From Myxococcota bacterium (GTDB taxonomy: Bacteria; Myxococcota_A; Polyangia; Polyangiales; Polyangiaceae): a DNA stretch of 44,330 nucleotides. The notes beneath the pieces were generated by a model. The model was not told the origin of the DNA, did not search any database, and saw nothing but the letters and a program-made list of their open reading frames with translations. The stretch lies in assembly GCA_963169165.1 (NCBI GenBank), contig CAUJFL010000127.1, positions 1 through 44,330 on the forward strand. Direction: 5' to 3'. Below are positions 15,925 through 24,817 of the stretch, piece by piece. Positions within the stretch are counted from its first letter, which is position 1; every line of letters starts with the position of its first letter. Made by a program: the position numbers and the translations under genes.

Positions 15925-16947
15925 GTGCTGGTGAGACGAGAGGCGGGCCGCGCGCTCGCGGAGTTCACGACGTTCGGCGTCGGCGGCGCAGCGGCCACGC
16001 TGTCGTTCGCCGAGACGGACGAAGACCTCATCGCCGCCGCCTCCGACGGCGCGGTGCTGCTCGCGGGGGGGAGCAACGTGCTCATCTCGGATCGCGGGCT
16101 CGGCCACGTCGCGCTCGTCCGCACGCGCGGCCTGTCGCTCGCCGCCGACGGCGTCACGCTCACCGCGGCCGCGGGTGAGTCGTGGGACGGGGTGCCCGCG
16201 CTCGCCGCCCGCCTCGGCCTCTGGGGGGTCGAGTGCCTCTCGGGGATCCCTGGCTCGGTCGGCGCGACGCCGGTGCAGAACGTCGGCGCCTACGGCCAGG
16301 AGGTCGCCGACACGATCCGCGACGTCGAGGTGTGGGATCGTCGAGAGGGTCGGCGCGCGACGCTGCGCCCCGCCGAGCTCGCGTTCGGCTACCGAGACAG
16401 CGCGCTGAAGGGCGCGCACGCAGGGCGGTACGTCGTGCTGTCGGTGACGTTCACGCTGCGTCGCCGACCCGGCGACGCGCCGAGGTACAAGGAGCTCGCG
16501 GCCGCGCTCGGCGCGCGCGAGGAGGTCACGCCAAGCGAGGTGCGCGACGCCGTGATCGCGCTCAGGCGAAGGAAGGGCATGGTGCTCGACCCAGGCGATC
16601 GTGACACGAGGAGCGCGGGCTCGTTCTTCACCAACCCCGTGCTCGACGCCGCCGAGTTCGCGGCGCTCGAGGCGCGCGTGGGCGAGGTCCCCGCGCACGC
16701 GGGCGCCGACGGCCGGGTGAAGGTGCCCGCCGCGTGGCTGATCGAGCGCGCGGGGTTCGCGAAGGGCCACGCGCGCGGCGGCGCCGCGATCTCGTCGAAG
16801 CACGCGCTCGCGCTGACCAACCGAGGCGACGCGAGCGCCGCCGAGGTGTTCGCGCTCGCGCGTGAGATCCGCGACGGGGTCGGCGCGCGCGTGGGGGTCA
16901 CGCTCGAGCCCGAGCCAATCCTGCTCGGCTTCGACGAGCCGCTCTGA
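15925..16947 (+). CDS. murB: UDP-N-acetylenolpyruvoylglucosamine reductase (MurB)
   Basis: 340 residues, cytoplasmic FAD enzyme that reduces UDP-GlcNAc-enolpyruvate to UDP-MurNAc with NADPH, the second committed step of peptidoglycan precursor synthesis. It shows FTTFGVGG near the N-terminus, the FAD-binding LLAGGSNVLISD (45-56), GIPGSVGATPVQNVGAYGQE (108-127), RYKEL, and SAGSFFTNP with the proton-donating Ser233. The C-terminal LEPEP holds the catalytic Glu. The presence of the GYRDS loop and the length match type I (E. coli-like) MurB. GGTGAGG precedes the GTG at 15925 by seven bases; GTG 15931 is possible. It stands alone, away from any other mur or fts gene. Confidence 0.97.
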   Translation: MLVRREAGRALAEFTTFGVGGAAATLSFAETDEDLIAAASDGAVLLAGGSNVLISDRGLGHVALVRTRGLSLAADGVTLTAAAGESWDGVPALAARLGLWGVECLSGIPGSVGATPVQNVGAYGQEVADTIRDVEVWDRREGRRATLRPAELAFGYRDSALKGAHAGRYVVLSVTFTLRRRPGDAPRYKELAAALGAREEVTPSEVRDAVIALRRRKGMVLDPGDRDTRSAGSFFTNPVLDAAEFAALEARVGEVPAHAGADGRVKVPAAWLIERAGFAKGHARGGAAISSKHALALTNRGDASAAEVFALAREIRDGVGARVGVTLEPEPILLGFDEPL

Positions 16948-16995
16948 GCGAGGGACTCGAGGGCTCTTCGTCGCGCACGTCGAACGCCGAGCCGT

Positions 16996-17757
16996 CTACA
17001 GGGTGAGCTCGCGCAGCCCCGCGATCCCGGCCGACACGAGCGCGGGCCGCGGCTTCACGGCGACCGGGGTGCGCGCGAGCCGCAGCAGGTCGGCGTCGTA
17101 CGGGCTGTCGCCGAACGCGAAGCGCACGCTCGCCGCGGGGGCGTGCTCGCGGAGCAGCCTGGCCTTGTCCGCGCGATAGGGGAGCGCTCCCTTCAGCCTC
17201 GGAGAAAGGTGCGTTCCCTGCTGCGAGAGCTCGACCCCGAGCACCGCCGTCACACAGAGCCCGGTGAGCGCGAGCGCGCGCTCGACGACGAGCCGCGCCG
17301 ACGCGGTGACCACGACCACGTCGACGCCGCGCGCGCGGGCAGCGTCGACGATCTCGCGCATCGCGCGGTGCGGGCGCGCGCGGATGCCGGCGGCCAGCAG
17401 CGCCTCGTCGACGAGCGGCGTGAGGTCCTCGAGCTCGCGGCCCGACAGCGCGAGCGCCGCCGCCTCGAACGCCGCCAGATCCGCGAGCGCCCCGCGCGTG
17501 TACGCGCCCCGTAGACGCGCTGACAGCTCGGTCGCGTCACCCGCCGTCGAGAGGCCCGCGGCCTCGGCGAGCGCGCTCGACGCCGGCGCCGACTCCTCGC
17601 TCAGGAGCTCGTGCTCGGTGAGCGAGGCCCACACGTCCTCGCCGACGTCACCGGACCACAGCGTGCCGTCCGCGTCGGTGGCGACGAGCCACTCGCGCGG
17701 ATCGCAGCGGGCGAGCTCGTCGATGATCTCGGCCGAGTCGATCGGCGCGAGGCTCAC
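16996..17757 (-). CDS. HAD-family phosphatase (subclass IB, SerB-like)
   Basis: 253 residues from the GTG at 17757, which overlaps the stop of the upstream gene (GTGA). All HAD motifs are visible: I, TDADGTLW with nucleophile Asp28 and Asp30; II, VVVVTAS; III, the Lys in YRADKARLL; IV, FAFGDSPYDADLL. A helical cap lies between motifs I and II (about 40-135), as in phosphoserine phosphatase-like IB enzymes. The reaction is hydrolysis of a phosphomonoester in the cytoplasm; the substrate is not evident. It is the last gene of a four-gene chain behind a uridylyltransferase, a beta-barrel/S49 protein and an ABC-like protein. Confidence 0.88.
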   Translation of the reverse strand: MSLAPIDSAEIIDELARCDPREWLVATDADGTLWSGDVGEDVWASLTEHELLSEESAPASSALAEAAGLSTAGDATELSARLRGAYTRGALADLAAFEAAALALSGRELEDLTPLVDEALLAAGIRARPHRAMREIVDAARARGVDVVVVTASARLVVERALALTGLCVTAVLGVELSQQGTHLSPRLKGALPYRADKARLLREHAPAASVRFAFGDSPYDADLLRLARTPVAVKPRPALVSAGIAGLRELTL

Positions 17758-18362
17758 GCGGCCTCTTCGGGAGGGCTCCAGCGCGAGACGGCGCGGCCGT
17801 CGAGCACGAGCACCTCGTCGCAGCCGAGCACGAGCTCGCGGCGCGCGCCGTCGTCGGCGATCGACGAAATCGTGAGCACCGCGGCCTTGTCGCCGACCAG
17901 CGCGACGAGCGCGTCGAGCAGGAACGACGCCCAGGCGCGATCGACGTCGTCGAGCAGCCCCTCGCACACCAGCACGTCGGGCTCGGTGATCGCCGCTGTG
18001 GCGACCGAGACGAGGCGCGCGCGCGGCGGCTCGAGCGACGAGATGGGGCGGGGGCCCGTGAGCTCGGCCAGCGCGCACACCTCGCGCGCGCGCGCCTCGG
18101 CGTCGCGGCGTGACGCGCCAGCGAGCCGCGCCGACCACGCGACGTGCTCGACCGGCGAGAGATCACCGAACGACGGCGCGAACCTGCGGGCGATCCCCAC
18201 GCGCGCCGACGGCAAGGGCGCGCCGAGCACGCGCACGTCGAGCCCAGCGCGCGGCGAGGCGTCGAGCGCGTCGACCACGTCTCGCACGTCGCCGACGAGC
18301 GCGACGCGCGGCCCAGCCGCGTCGAACGTGGGCCCGCCATCGACCGACAGCAGCGTCGTCAC
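17754..18362 (-). CDS. ABC ATPase-like protein lacking Walker A (degenerate)
   Basis: 202 residues from a GTG that overlaps the stop of the S49 gene (GTGA). From about residue 50 on, the pattern follows an ABC ATPase: a Q-loop-like region with FGDLSPVEHVAWSARLAG, a signature-like SSLEPPRARLVSVATAAI, a Walker-B-like PDVLVCEGLLDDVD and CDEVLVLDGRAV near the end. The N-terminal GxxGxGKST phosphate loop is absent; that position reads VALVGDVRDVVDALD, and the signature has lost LSGGQ. Without these it is unlikely to hydrolyse ATP in the usual way and may be a regulatory or structural pseudo-ATPase. There is no membrane partner permease nearby. The assignment rests on pattern only. Confidence 0.7.
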   Translation of the reverse strand: MTTLLSVDGGPTFDAAGPRVALVGDVRDVVDALDASPRAGLDVRVLGAPLPSARVGIARRFAPSFGDLSPVEHVAWSARLAGASRRDAEARAREVCALAELTGPRPISSLEPPRARLVSVATAAITEPDVLVCEGLLDDVDRAWASFLLDALVALVGDKAAVLTISSIADDGARRELVLGCDEVLVLDGRAVSRWSPPEEAA

Positions 18363-20842
18363 GGCTCCACCGGCTCGAGCTCCATCCGCGCGAGCGGCAC
18401 GCCGTCGCCGAACGCCGCGAGCGGCACGAACGCCCGCAGCACCGCGTGGAGCTGCGGCGGGATCGGCAGCTCGCCCTCTGATTTCGCGTGGGCGCCGGCG
18501 AGATCGAGCACGACGTCGAGCAGGTTGCGCGGCGCGTCCGGCAGCTCGACGATCGGCGAGTCGCTCGGGAGCCCGCCGAGCCGCCTCGCCTCGCCGAGCG
18601 CCTGGCGCAGCCCGCCGACCTGATCGACCAGCCTGCGTGCGTGCGCTTGTCGGCCCGACCACACCTTGCCGCGCGCGACCGCGTCGACCTCGGCCGGGGT
18701 CATGTGGCGGCCACGCGCGACGCGATCGATGAAGGTGTCGTAGAACTGCTTCACCTTCTTGCCGAGCTCGGCGCGCTCGTCGTCGCTGAAGGGTCGGTAG
18801 ATCGACTCGGCGTCGGCGCGCTGTGACGTCTTGTAGGTCACGACGTGGACGCCGAGCTTCTGGGAGAGCGCCGCGACGTCGGCCTTGCCGTAGAAGATGC
18901 CGATGCTGCCGGTGAGCGTCGTCTCGTTGGCGAAGACGACGGAGCCAGGCGCCGCGACGTAGTAGCCGCCGCTCGCGGCGGTCGAGCCCATCGACACCAC
19001 GACCGGCTTCGCGCGCTTGGTCAGCTCGACCTCGCGCCACATGACGTCGGCCGCCATCGACGAGCCGCCGCCCGACTCGACGCGGAGGACCACCGCGCGC
19101 ACGCGAGGATCCTCGCGCGCGGCCTTCAAGGCGGCGGCGATCGTGTAGCTGCCGACGAGGCGGTTGCCGACGATGGGCACCTTGCGGCTGCGGCCGTCGA
19201 TCATGTCGCCGTCGACCCACACGATGGCGACGCGCTCGCGCTCGCCGAGCTCGTCGGGCGCGCGAGGCGCGAGCGCGATCGACGATTTCGCGTCGACGAG
19301 GCGCGCCCTGTGCCCGAGCACCTCGCTCGCGACCAGCTCGAGCTCGTCGTCGTAGGCGTACCCGTCGACGAGGCCGGCGTCCTTCGCCTCGCGCGCGACG
19401 AACGGCCCCCTCGCGATCCGCTGCGCGAGCTCGGGGACGCTGATCCGCCGCCCGCCGCCGACGTCGCGCATCCACGTCGCCTCGAACTCGCGCAGGAGCT
19501 CCTTGTGGTCCTCGTCGGCGGTCTCGGTCGGGCCGCCCCGCGTCAGCGCCTCGGCGGCGGATTTGTGCGCGCCGATGCGCACGAAGTCGGTGCGCACGCC
19601 GAGCTTCGCGAGCAGCTCGCCATAGTACGTGTACTGCAGGCGCAGCCCCGCGAACCGCACGCCGCCGGCCGGGTTGATCACGGTGCGATCGGCCTGCGCG
19701 CAGACCTGGAGCGCGCGGCCGCCGGCGTCCTCGACGTGACAGAAGACCTTCTTTCCGTGCGCGCGCAGCATGCGGATCGCGTCGCCGAGCTCCTCGGCGT
19801 GCGCGGATGAACCGGCGGGCTCCGCCTTGAGGTGCAGCGCGACGCCCTCGACCTCGTCGCTCTTCGCGAGGCGCCACAGCCGCGCGAGCAGGTGCGCGTG
19901 CTCACGGTTGCCGGGCACCGCCTCGACGCGGAGCTTCACGACCTCTCGATCCGCCGGGACTCCCGGCTCGCGGAAGCCGCGGAGCGCGACGCCGGCGTAG
20001 TATCCGGCCTTGTCGCCCGCGAGATCTCCGAAGACCGCGCCGCCGATCACCTGCGAGCCGGGCCCGTTGAGGTCGACGCCGACAGTCGCGAGCCAGCCGC
20101 GTGACGCCTCGCGGGTCGGATCGACGATCGACACGTCACCCCGCAAGCGCCCGACGTACGGGACGTCGACGCCGAGCACGAAGCGCGGGCTCCACTGGTC
20201 GCGAGACGCGAGCTTCTGCCCCTCGATCGCGACCTCGAGCGCGCGGCGCCCGAGCGGCCGGATCGCCACGCCGAGATCGTACGAGCGCTCGAGGCGCACG
20301 CCGTTCGACGAGGTGTAGCCGTTCCAGTCGCGAAGGACCGCGGCCAGCGAGACGTAGCGGCTGGGGCGCGCGCTCGCGGACGTCGTGACGCCGAACAGCC
20401 CGTCGGTCCGCGCGTCGTTCGAGCGCGAGCTCGCGAACGAGAAGCCGAGCGAGAACGCCCTCGACGGCGCGAGCGCGAAGCCCCAGGTCAACCAGCGCGA
20501 CGGCGCGCCGAGCTCGCGGCGCGGCGGCCGCACGAGATCGAGCCGCGCGCCCGCCGACAGCGGCCCGAACAGCGGCAGCGCGAGATCGAACGAGTGCCCT
20601 CCGTTGGGGATCCTGGCGGACTCGCGCGGCGAGAACATCGTCCAGCGCAGCTCTGGCCCCGGCATGAACCCGAGGTTCGCGGGGTTCTGCGCGAGCGCCG
20701 ACGCGTCGTCGTTGGTGGCGAGCGCGCGCCCCGGCACCGGCACACCGCGCTGCGGGGGCGGGAGCTCGGCCGAGGCGTCTCGCGCGAGGCCGAGCAGCGA
20801 CAGCGCGAGCGACGCGCCCGCGGCGAGCCTGCGCGCGCTCAC
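18359..20842 (-). CDS. Outer-membrane beta-barrel fused to S49 (SppA-type) signal peptide peptidase
   Basis: 827 residues from the GTG at 20842, which overlaps the upstream stop (GTGA). A signal peptide (about 1-25, LALSLLGLARDASA) leads into about 270 residues of alternating strands that begin ATNDDASALAQNPANLGFM, the entry motif of FadL/PorV/UPF0164-like barrels. From about 300 to 775 come two S49 halves. The first carries the general-base Lys427 in IGAHKSAAEA and the second the nucleophile Ser624 in STAASGGYYVAA, followed by TGSIGIFYGK, the same Lys/Ser dyad split as in E. coli SppA. Normal SppA is a cytoplasmic-membrane protein of about 600 residues, so the N-terminal barrel-like section is the unusual part and would place the peptidase at the outer membrane. 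Confidence 0.85.
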   Translation of the reverse strand: MSARRLAAGASLALSLLGLARDASAELPPPQRGVPVPGRALATNDDASALAQNPANLGFMPGPELRWTMFSPRESARIPNGGHSFDLALPLFGPLSAGARLDLVRPPRRELGAPSRWLTWGFALAPSRAFSLGFSFASSRSNDARTDGLFGVTTSASARPSRYVSLAAVLRDWNGYTSSNGVRLERSYDLGVAIRPLGRRALEVAIEGQKLASRDQWSPRFVLGVDVPYVGRLRGDVSIVDPTREASRGWLATVGVDLNGPGSQVIGGAVFGDLAGDKAGYYAGVALRGFREPGVPADREVVKLRVEAVPGNREHAHLLARLWRLAKSDEVEGVALHLKAEPAGSSAHAEELGDAIRMLRAHGKKVFCHVEDAGGRALQVCAQADRTVINPAGGVRFAGLRLQYTYYGELLAKLGVRTDFVRIGAHKSAAEALTRGGPTETADEDHKELLREFEATWMRDVGGGRRISVPELAQRIARGPFVAREAKDAGLVDGYAYDDELELVASEVLGHRARLVDAKSSIALAPRAPDELGERERVAIVWVDGDMIDGRSRKVPIVGNRLVGSYTIAAALKAAREDPRVRAVVLRVESGGGSSMAADVMWREVELTKRAKPVVVSMGSTAASGGYYVAAPGSVVFANETTLTGSIGIFYGKADVAALSQKLGVHVVTYKTSQRADAESIYRPFSDDERAELGKKVKQFYDTFIDRVARGRHMTPAEVDAVARGKVWSGRQAHARRLVDQVGGLRQALGEARRLGGLPSDSPIVELPDAPRNLLDVVLDLAGAHAKSEGELPIPPQLHAVLRAFVPLAAFGDGVPLARMELEPVEP

Positions 20843-21966
20843 AGCATCCCTCGCTGCCTGGCGACGAGCTCGATCTCGCCGCGCCGCCGGGCCAGCTCGT
20901 CGGGATCCTTCACCGGCAGGAAGCGCGACTCCTTGCCCGCGCGCGGCACGCGCACGCAGCGGGTCGTGAGGTGGAACGACAGCTCGCCGAGCAGCCGCTC
21001 GCGCTGGATGCACGGCCTGCCGTCGACCTTCTTCTCGACGACGCAGTAGGTGAACGGCGCCGAATAGGCCGCGAGCGCCGCCGCGTCGACGAGCATCGTG
21101 TTCGTGTTGAACACCGACACCTGCGCGGCGTCGAAGCCGAGCGGGAGGCGAAAATCCTCGCAGATCACCACCCTGTCGCGGTAGCGCACCGGCGCGCCGC
21201 CCTTGTCGCCCGCCTTGTCGACGACCTCGACGCTGAGCTGCGCGCCGCTCTCGATGTGCCCGCCCAGCAGCGCGGCGTCGATCGTCGCGCCGAGGTTGTC
21301 GAGGTTCGCGATCCAGACGTACTTCCCGCCGCCGTCGATGAAGCGGCGCAGCACGCCGCTCCGCGAGAGCGCCTCGGGGACGTCGCCGTGCCCGGTGGGA
21401 TGGATCGACGCCTCGCCCGCCGCGTCGCGGAACAGTGAGCCGTCGGCCTGCGCCCGCAGCGACACGAGCTGCGGGAACACAGCGACCCGCTCGCCGTCGA
21501 CGCGCGCGCCGAGCGCCTCGCGGATCGCGGCGTCGGTCGCCTCGCTCGTCATCAGCCAGAGCGGCGCGTGCTTGCCGCTGCCCGCCTCGATCGGGCGCTG
21601 ACCCGCGAGCCTCAGCTCGAGGAAGGTCTTGCCCGGCAGCGCCTCGACGAGCGCCTTCACGACGCTGCCCATCCGCGTCGCCATCCCTCCGGCGAGCACC
21701 AGCAGCGCGACCTCGCCCCGCGCGAGCGCCGCGTCGCCTCGCAGCCGTAGGCGTCGCTCGTCGGTGCTCCCGGGCAGCGGCGGCGTCACGACGTCTCCCT
21801 CGCGGGGCGGAGCGCAAGCGTCGAGGCGGTTGGTCGCGTCCTTGTCGGCCGCGCCCTCGCGGCTCCACGCGAGGAAGCGCGCGCGATCGAACCCGCCCGC
21901 GGCGAGCCTCGTCTGGGTCCCCGGCGACAGCGCGTCGAGCTCGGCTTCGAGCGGCGTGGGCGTCAT
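20839..21966 (-). CDS. UDPGP-type uridylyltransferase (UTP-sugar-1-phosphate)
   Basis: 375 residues from the ATG at 21966 (a TTG at 21987 is possible). It belongs to the UDPGP family of eukaryote-like UTP-glucose-1-phosphate or UTP-N-acetylglucosamine-1-phosphate uridylyltransferases (PF01704): LVLAGGMATRMG (90-101) is the nucleotide-binding loop, PLWLMTSEAT, HPTGHGDVPEAL and WIANLDNLGATID follow in order, and VEVVDKAGDKGGAPV and FNTNTML are further family blocks. The product is a UDP-sugar for envelope glycans. It opens the four-gene GTGA-linked chain; the intergenic 107 bases to the divergent gene hold its promoter. Confidence 0.88.
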   Translation of the reverse strand: MTPTPLEAELDALSPGTQTRLAAGGFDRARFLAWSREGAADKDATNRLDACAPPREGDVVTPPLPGSTDERRLRLRGDAALARGEVALLVLAGGMATRMGSVVKALVEALPGKTFLELRLAGQRPIEAGSGKHAPLWLMTSEATDAAIREALGARVDGERVAVFPQLVSLRAQADGSLFRDAAGEASIHPTGHGDVPEALSRSGVLRRFIDGGGKYVWIANLDNLGATIDAALLGGHIESGAQLSVEVVDKAGDKGGAPVRYRDRVVICEDFRLPLGFDAAQVSVFNTNTMLVDAAALAAYSAPFTYCVVEKKVDGRPCIQRERLLGELSFHLTTRCVRVPRAGKESRFLPVKDPDELARRRGEIELVARQRGML

Positions 21967-22073
21967 GAGCGCGGCAGCGTACCCCAACTACCACTCGCGC
22001 CGAGCGCGTGACTTGGATCTCGCTCCGAGCGTCGTCGCTTGGATCGCGAGCGCGCCCCCTGTATTGGAGCGAG

Positions 22074-23078
22074 ATGCCAGCCGGCCCGAGCGCCGCTCCG
22101 GACGATCTCCCCTCGCCTCCCGCCTCCGCGGGCCTGCGAGAGTGGCTGCTCTCGACGCGAGAGCTCTCCGTGGTGAAGACGGCGCTCGCCGCGCGGCGCG
22201 CGTCCGAGCTCGCGCGCGCGCGTCGGGCGGTCACGGCGCGTGATCGCGCGGACGCGCTTTCCCGGCGCGAGCCCGGCGAGGCCGCGGCGGACGACGTGCT
22301 CGCGCTCACCGCGTGGCAGCAGGCCGCGCACTGGTCGCTGCTCGCGCTCGCGGACGACCTGGCCGACGACTGCGAGCCGTCCGTCGCGGCCGCCGCGCTC
22401 GCCGACGGCGTGGGTGAGCGACTCTCGCTGTCGAAGGCGCACGCGGCGCAGATCGCCGAGCTCGTGGGGGAGCGCACCTTCGTCGACCTCGCGGCGCTGC
22501 CCGCGTTCGAGCGGCGTCAGGCCGCCGACGCGCTGCGCGAGTTCGTGGAGCGCGCGCTCGCGCTCCTGCTCGCGCCCGAGCGCGCGCTGTCGCGGCTGGT
22601 CCTGCGGCGATGGCTGCGGGTCGGCGCCGCGCTCGCCGCGCTCGCGGTGGTCCTCGGAGGGATCGGCTGGGGGGTGTGGCTGGCGAGGCGCCCGCCCGAC
22701 CTCGCGCTCACCAGCAAATGGAAGGCGAGCAGCACCTACGGCGGATGGAATCCGACGCTTCACAGAGTCGACGGCCAGAAGTCGACCGTCTTCTTTCACA
22801 CGAACCAGGACCCCTCTCCGTGGGTGCAGTTCGACCTCGGCGACGGCGCCTCCTTCTCCAGCGTTTCTGTCGAGAACCGGCGAGACTGTTGCACGGAACG
22901 CGCGAGCTTCCTGGTGGTCGAGGTCAGCCCGGACTCCGCCACCTGGAGGGAGATCGCGACCCACTCGGGCGACTTCACCACCTGGACCGCGCGCTTCGCG
23001 CCCCAGCGCGCGCGCCACGTCCGGGTGCGCTCCCTGAAGCAGACCTGGTTGCATTTCGAGCGAGTGTCGATCCGTTGA
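22074..23078 (+). CDS. Single-pass membrane protein with C-terminal F5/8 type C (discoidin) domain
   Basis: 334 residues from the ATG at 22074. Residues 1-180 are cytoplasmic, helical and Ala/Arg/Glu-rich, one membrane helix spans about 183-203, and the rest is extracytoplasmic. The C-terminal 125 residues match a discoidin/F5-8C module, usually a carbohydrate-binding domain: SKWKASSTYGGWNPTLHRVD, WVQFDLG, then FSSVSVENRRDCCTERA, VVEVSPD and WREIATHSGDF. Adjacent Cys residues are placed for a disulphide. The next gene, a GT-C glycosyltransferase, starts ten bases later, so the pair is an operon and the domain may bind its glycan product or acceptor. Confidence 0.85.
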   Translation: MPAGPSAAPDDLPSPPASAGLREWLLSTRELSVVKTALAARRASELARARRAVTARDRADALSRREPGEAAADDVLALTAWQQAAHWSLLALADDLADDCEPSVAAAALADGVGERLSLSKAHAAQIAELVGERTFVDLAALPAFERRQAADALREFVERALALLLAPERALSRLVLRRWLRVGAALAALAVVLGGIGWGVWLARRPPDLALTSKWKASSTYGGWNPTLHRVDGQKSTVFFHTNQDPSPWVQFDLGDGASFSSVSVENRRDCCTERASFLVVEVSPDSATWREIATHSGDFTTWTARFAPQRARHVRVRSLKQTWLHFERVSIR

Positions 23079-23088
23079 GAGCGCGCAA

Positions 23089-24708
23089 GTGAAGCTCCAC
23101 CCTCGAAGGCTCGCGCTCGCGCTCGCTGGCGCGGCGGCGCTGGTCCTGGTGCTCGGCTACCAGCTCCAGCTCGTCGGAGACTGGCGCGTGGACGACGCGC
23201 TGATCACGTTCTCCTACTCGAAGAACGTCGGGCGGGGCGTCGGCCCCGTCTACAGCCACGACGTCAAGGTCGAGGGTTACTCCAACTTCCTGTGGATGCT
23301 GCTGCTCGCGCCCGCGTACGCGCTCCGCGCGAAGCCGGACATCTACCTCGTGTCGCGGGTCCTCGCCTACGCGTTCCTCGTCGGCGCGGGCGTGGCCACC
23401 TACGGGCTCGCGCGCCTGCGCGCCGGGCGGGCCGCGTCGTTCGCCGCGGTCGCGCTCCTGCTGATGATGACCGACGTCACGCGGGCCACGCTGTCCGGGC
23501 TCGAGACGATCCCGTACACGGCGCTCCTGTCGCTCGGGATGTGGGCGTACCTCCGCGAGGACCCGCGCGCCCGGCGCTGGTCGCTCTACTGGTTCCTCGC
23601 GGTCGCGCTGATGCGCATCGACGGCTGCGTGCCGCTCGTGTTCATCGTCGCGTTCGAGCTCGCGAGGTCGATCCACGAGGAGAGGTTCGATCCTCGCGCG
23701 CTCTCGCGGTGGGCCCTCGCGCCGGTCGCGCTCTACGCCGCCTATTTCGTGGCGCGCTGGGCCTATTACGGGCTGCCGCTCCCGGCGACCTACTACGCGA
23801 AGGCGCTCGTCTCGGCCGCCAACCCCGAGCGGGGCGCGGACTATGTCTGGAGCGCGCTCCGCGAGTCGGGCTTCATCGTGGCGTTCCCGCTGCTCGCGCT
23901 CGGCGTCTCGCGGCGACCATCCAGCGCCGCCGTCCTCGTCGCGACGTTCACGATCTCGCACGCGGTGTACGTGACGCGCGTCGGCGGCGACTGGATGCCG
24001 TTCAACCGCTTCTTGGTCCCCATCGCGCCGCTCGTGGTCGTGATGCTCGCGTGGGGGACCTCGCGCGCGTGGGGGCTCGCCCGCGGCAGGCACGCGGCGC
24101 TGCGGCTCGCGGTCGGCGCGCTGCTCACGGGGCTCTGGCTGTTCCTGGCGATGCGCGTCGACGGCCACTCGCTCGACACCGTGGCCGAGACCGGCAAGGA
24201 CGGCGAGGCCGCGCACGTCAAGGCGCACACCGAGGGCCTGCTGAAGGCCGCGCCGCTCTTGCCCCACATCACGCGCAAGGCGGGCGAGAGCCTCGTCACC
24301 GACTACGCGGGCGTGCTCGCGCTGTACACCGACGCGAGCGTGATTGACATGTGGGGTTTGTGCAACGCCTGGATCGCGGTCCACGGCGAGGTCGAGGGCA
24401 TCTCTCCCATCTATGGAAAGACCTGCGCGCGCTGCTACGGCGAGTGGAAGCCGCTCTACTTTCACGCCAACGTCCCGCTCCTGCGCTCGCCGACGGCCTA
24501 CTCAGGCCACGACGACGTCGTCCGCGCGGTCTTTCAGAGCAAGGCCATCGGTCGACACCTCGACTGGCGTGAGTACGTCGCCGGGCGCGTCTTGCGCGAG
24601 TCCACCCAGGAGGCCGTGTTCTTCCTCGAGCGGCGCCGCGCCGACGTGAGCTTCGAGCCGCGGACGGTCGCCCCCGGGATCGTGGTCGATTATCCGTTCG
24701 GACATTGA
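23089..24708 (+). CDS. GT-C membrane glycosyltransferase, AftB-like (arabinofuranosyltransferase-type)
   Basis: 539 residues from a GTG. The first extracytoplasmic loop reads DWRVDDALITFSYSKN, with the Asp-Asp of GT-C enzymes, then VEGYSNFLWML, and a later loop RVGGDWMPFNRFLVP. This combination is typical of the family containing mycobacterial AftB, which transfers arabinofuranose from decaprenyl-phosphate arabinose. About ten membrane helices occupy residues 8-370, and a soluble domain of about 150 residues ends the protein. The donor in this organism is inferred only. It is downstream of, and co-oriented with, the discoidin-domain protein. A DprE1/DprE2-like pair that could make such a donor is at 37952-40035. 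Confidence 0.85.
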   Translation: MKLHPRRLALALAGAAALVLVLGYQLQLVGDWRVDDALITFSYSKNVGRGVGPVYSHDVKVEGYSNFLWMLLLAPAYALRAKPDIYLVSRVLAYAFLVGAGVATYGLARLRAGRAASFAAVALLLMMTDVTRATLSGLETIPYTALLSLGMWAYLREDPRARRWSLYWFLAVALMRIDGCVPLVFIVAFELARSIHEERFDPRALSRWALAPVALYAAYFVARWAYYGLPLPATYYAKALVSAANPERGADYVWSALRESGFIVAFPLLALGVSRRPSSAAVLVATFTISHAVYVTRVGGDWMPFNRFLVPIAPLVVVMLAWGTSRAWGLARGRHAALRLAVGALLTGLWLFLAMRVDGHSLDTVAETGKDGEAAHVKAHTEGLLKAAPLLPHITRKAGESLVTDYAGVLALYTDASVIDMWGLCNAWIAVHGEVEGISPIYGKTCARCYGEWKPLYFHANVPLLRSPTAYSGHDDVVRAVFQSKAIGRHLDWREYVAGRVLRESTQEAVFFLERRRADVSFEPRTVAPGIVVDYPFGH

Positions 24709-24817
24709 ACATTTGCCTCTCGCCGGTCAGCGCGCGCTTGTCGCCCGCGCGCCCTCGCGCCACGTTCGCGCCGATGCAGCCCTCGAAGCCCTCCGTCCTC
24801 CTCGCCGTGGCGCCGTG

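Noticed and set aside
20843-22477. Extension of the barrel/S49 frame upstream of 20842
   Set aside because: The extra part is antisense-like Arg/Ala sequence overlapping the uridylyltransferase gene. The GTG at 20842 opens a proper signal peptide and overlaps the upstream stop.
24713-24817. Longer N-terminus for the hemerythrin-like protein
   Set aside because: The added residues are Arg/Pro/Ala-rich with no ribosome site; the ATG at 24818 begins the conserved helix.
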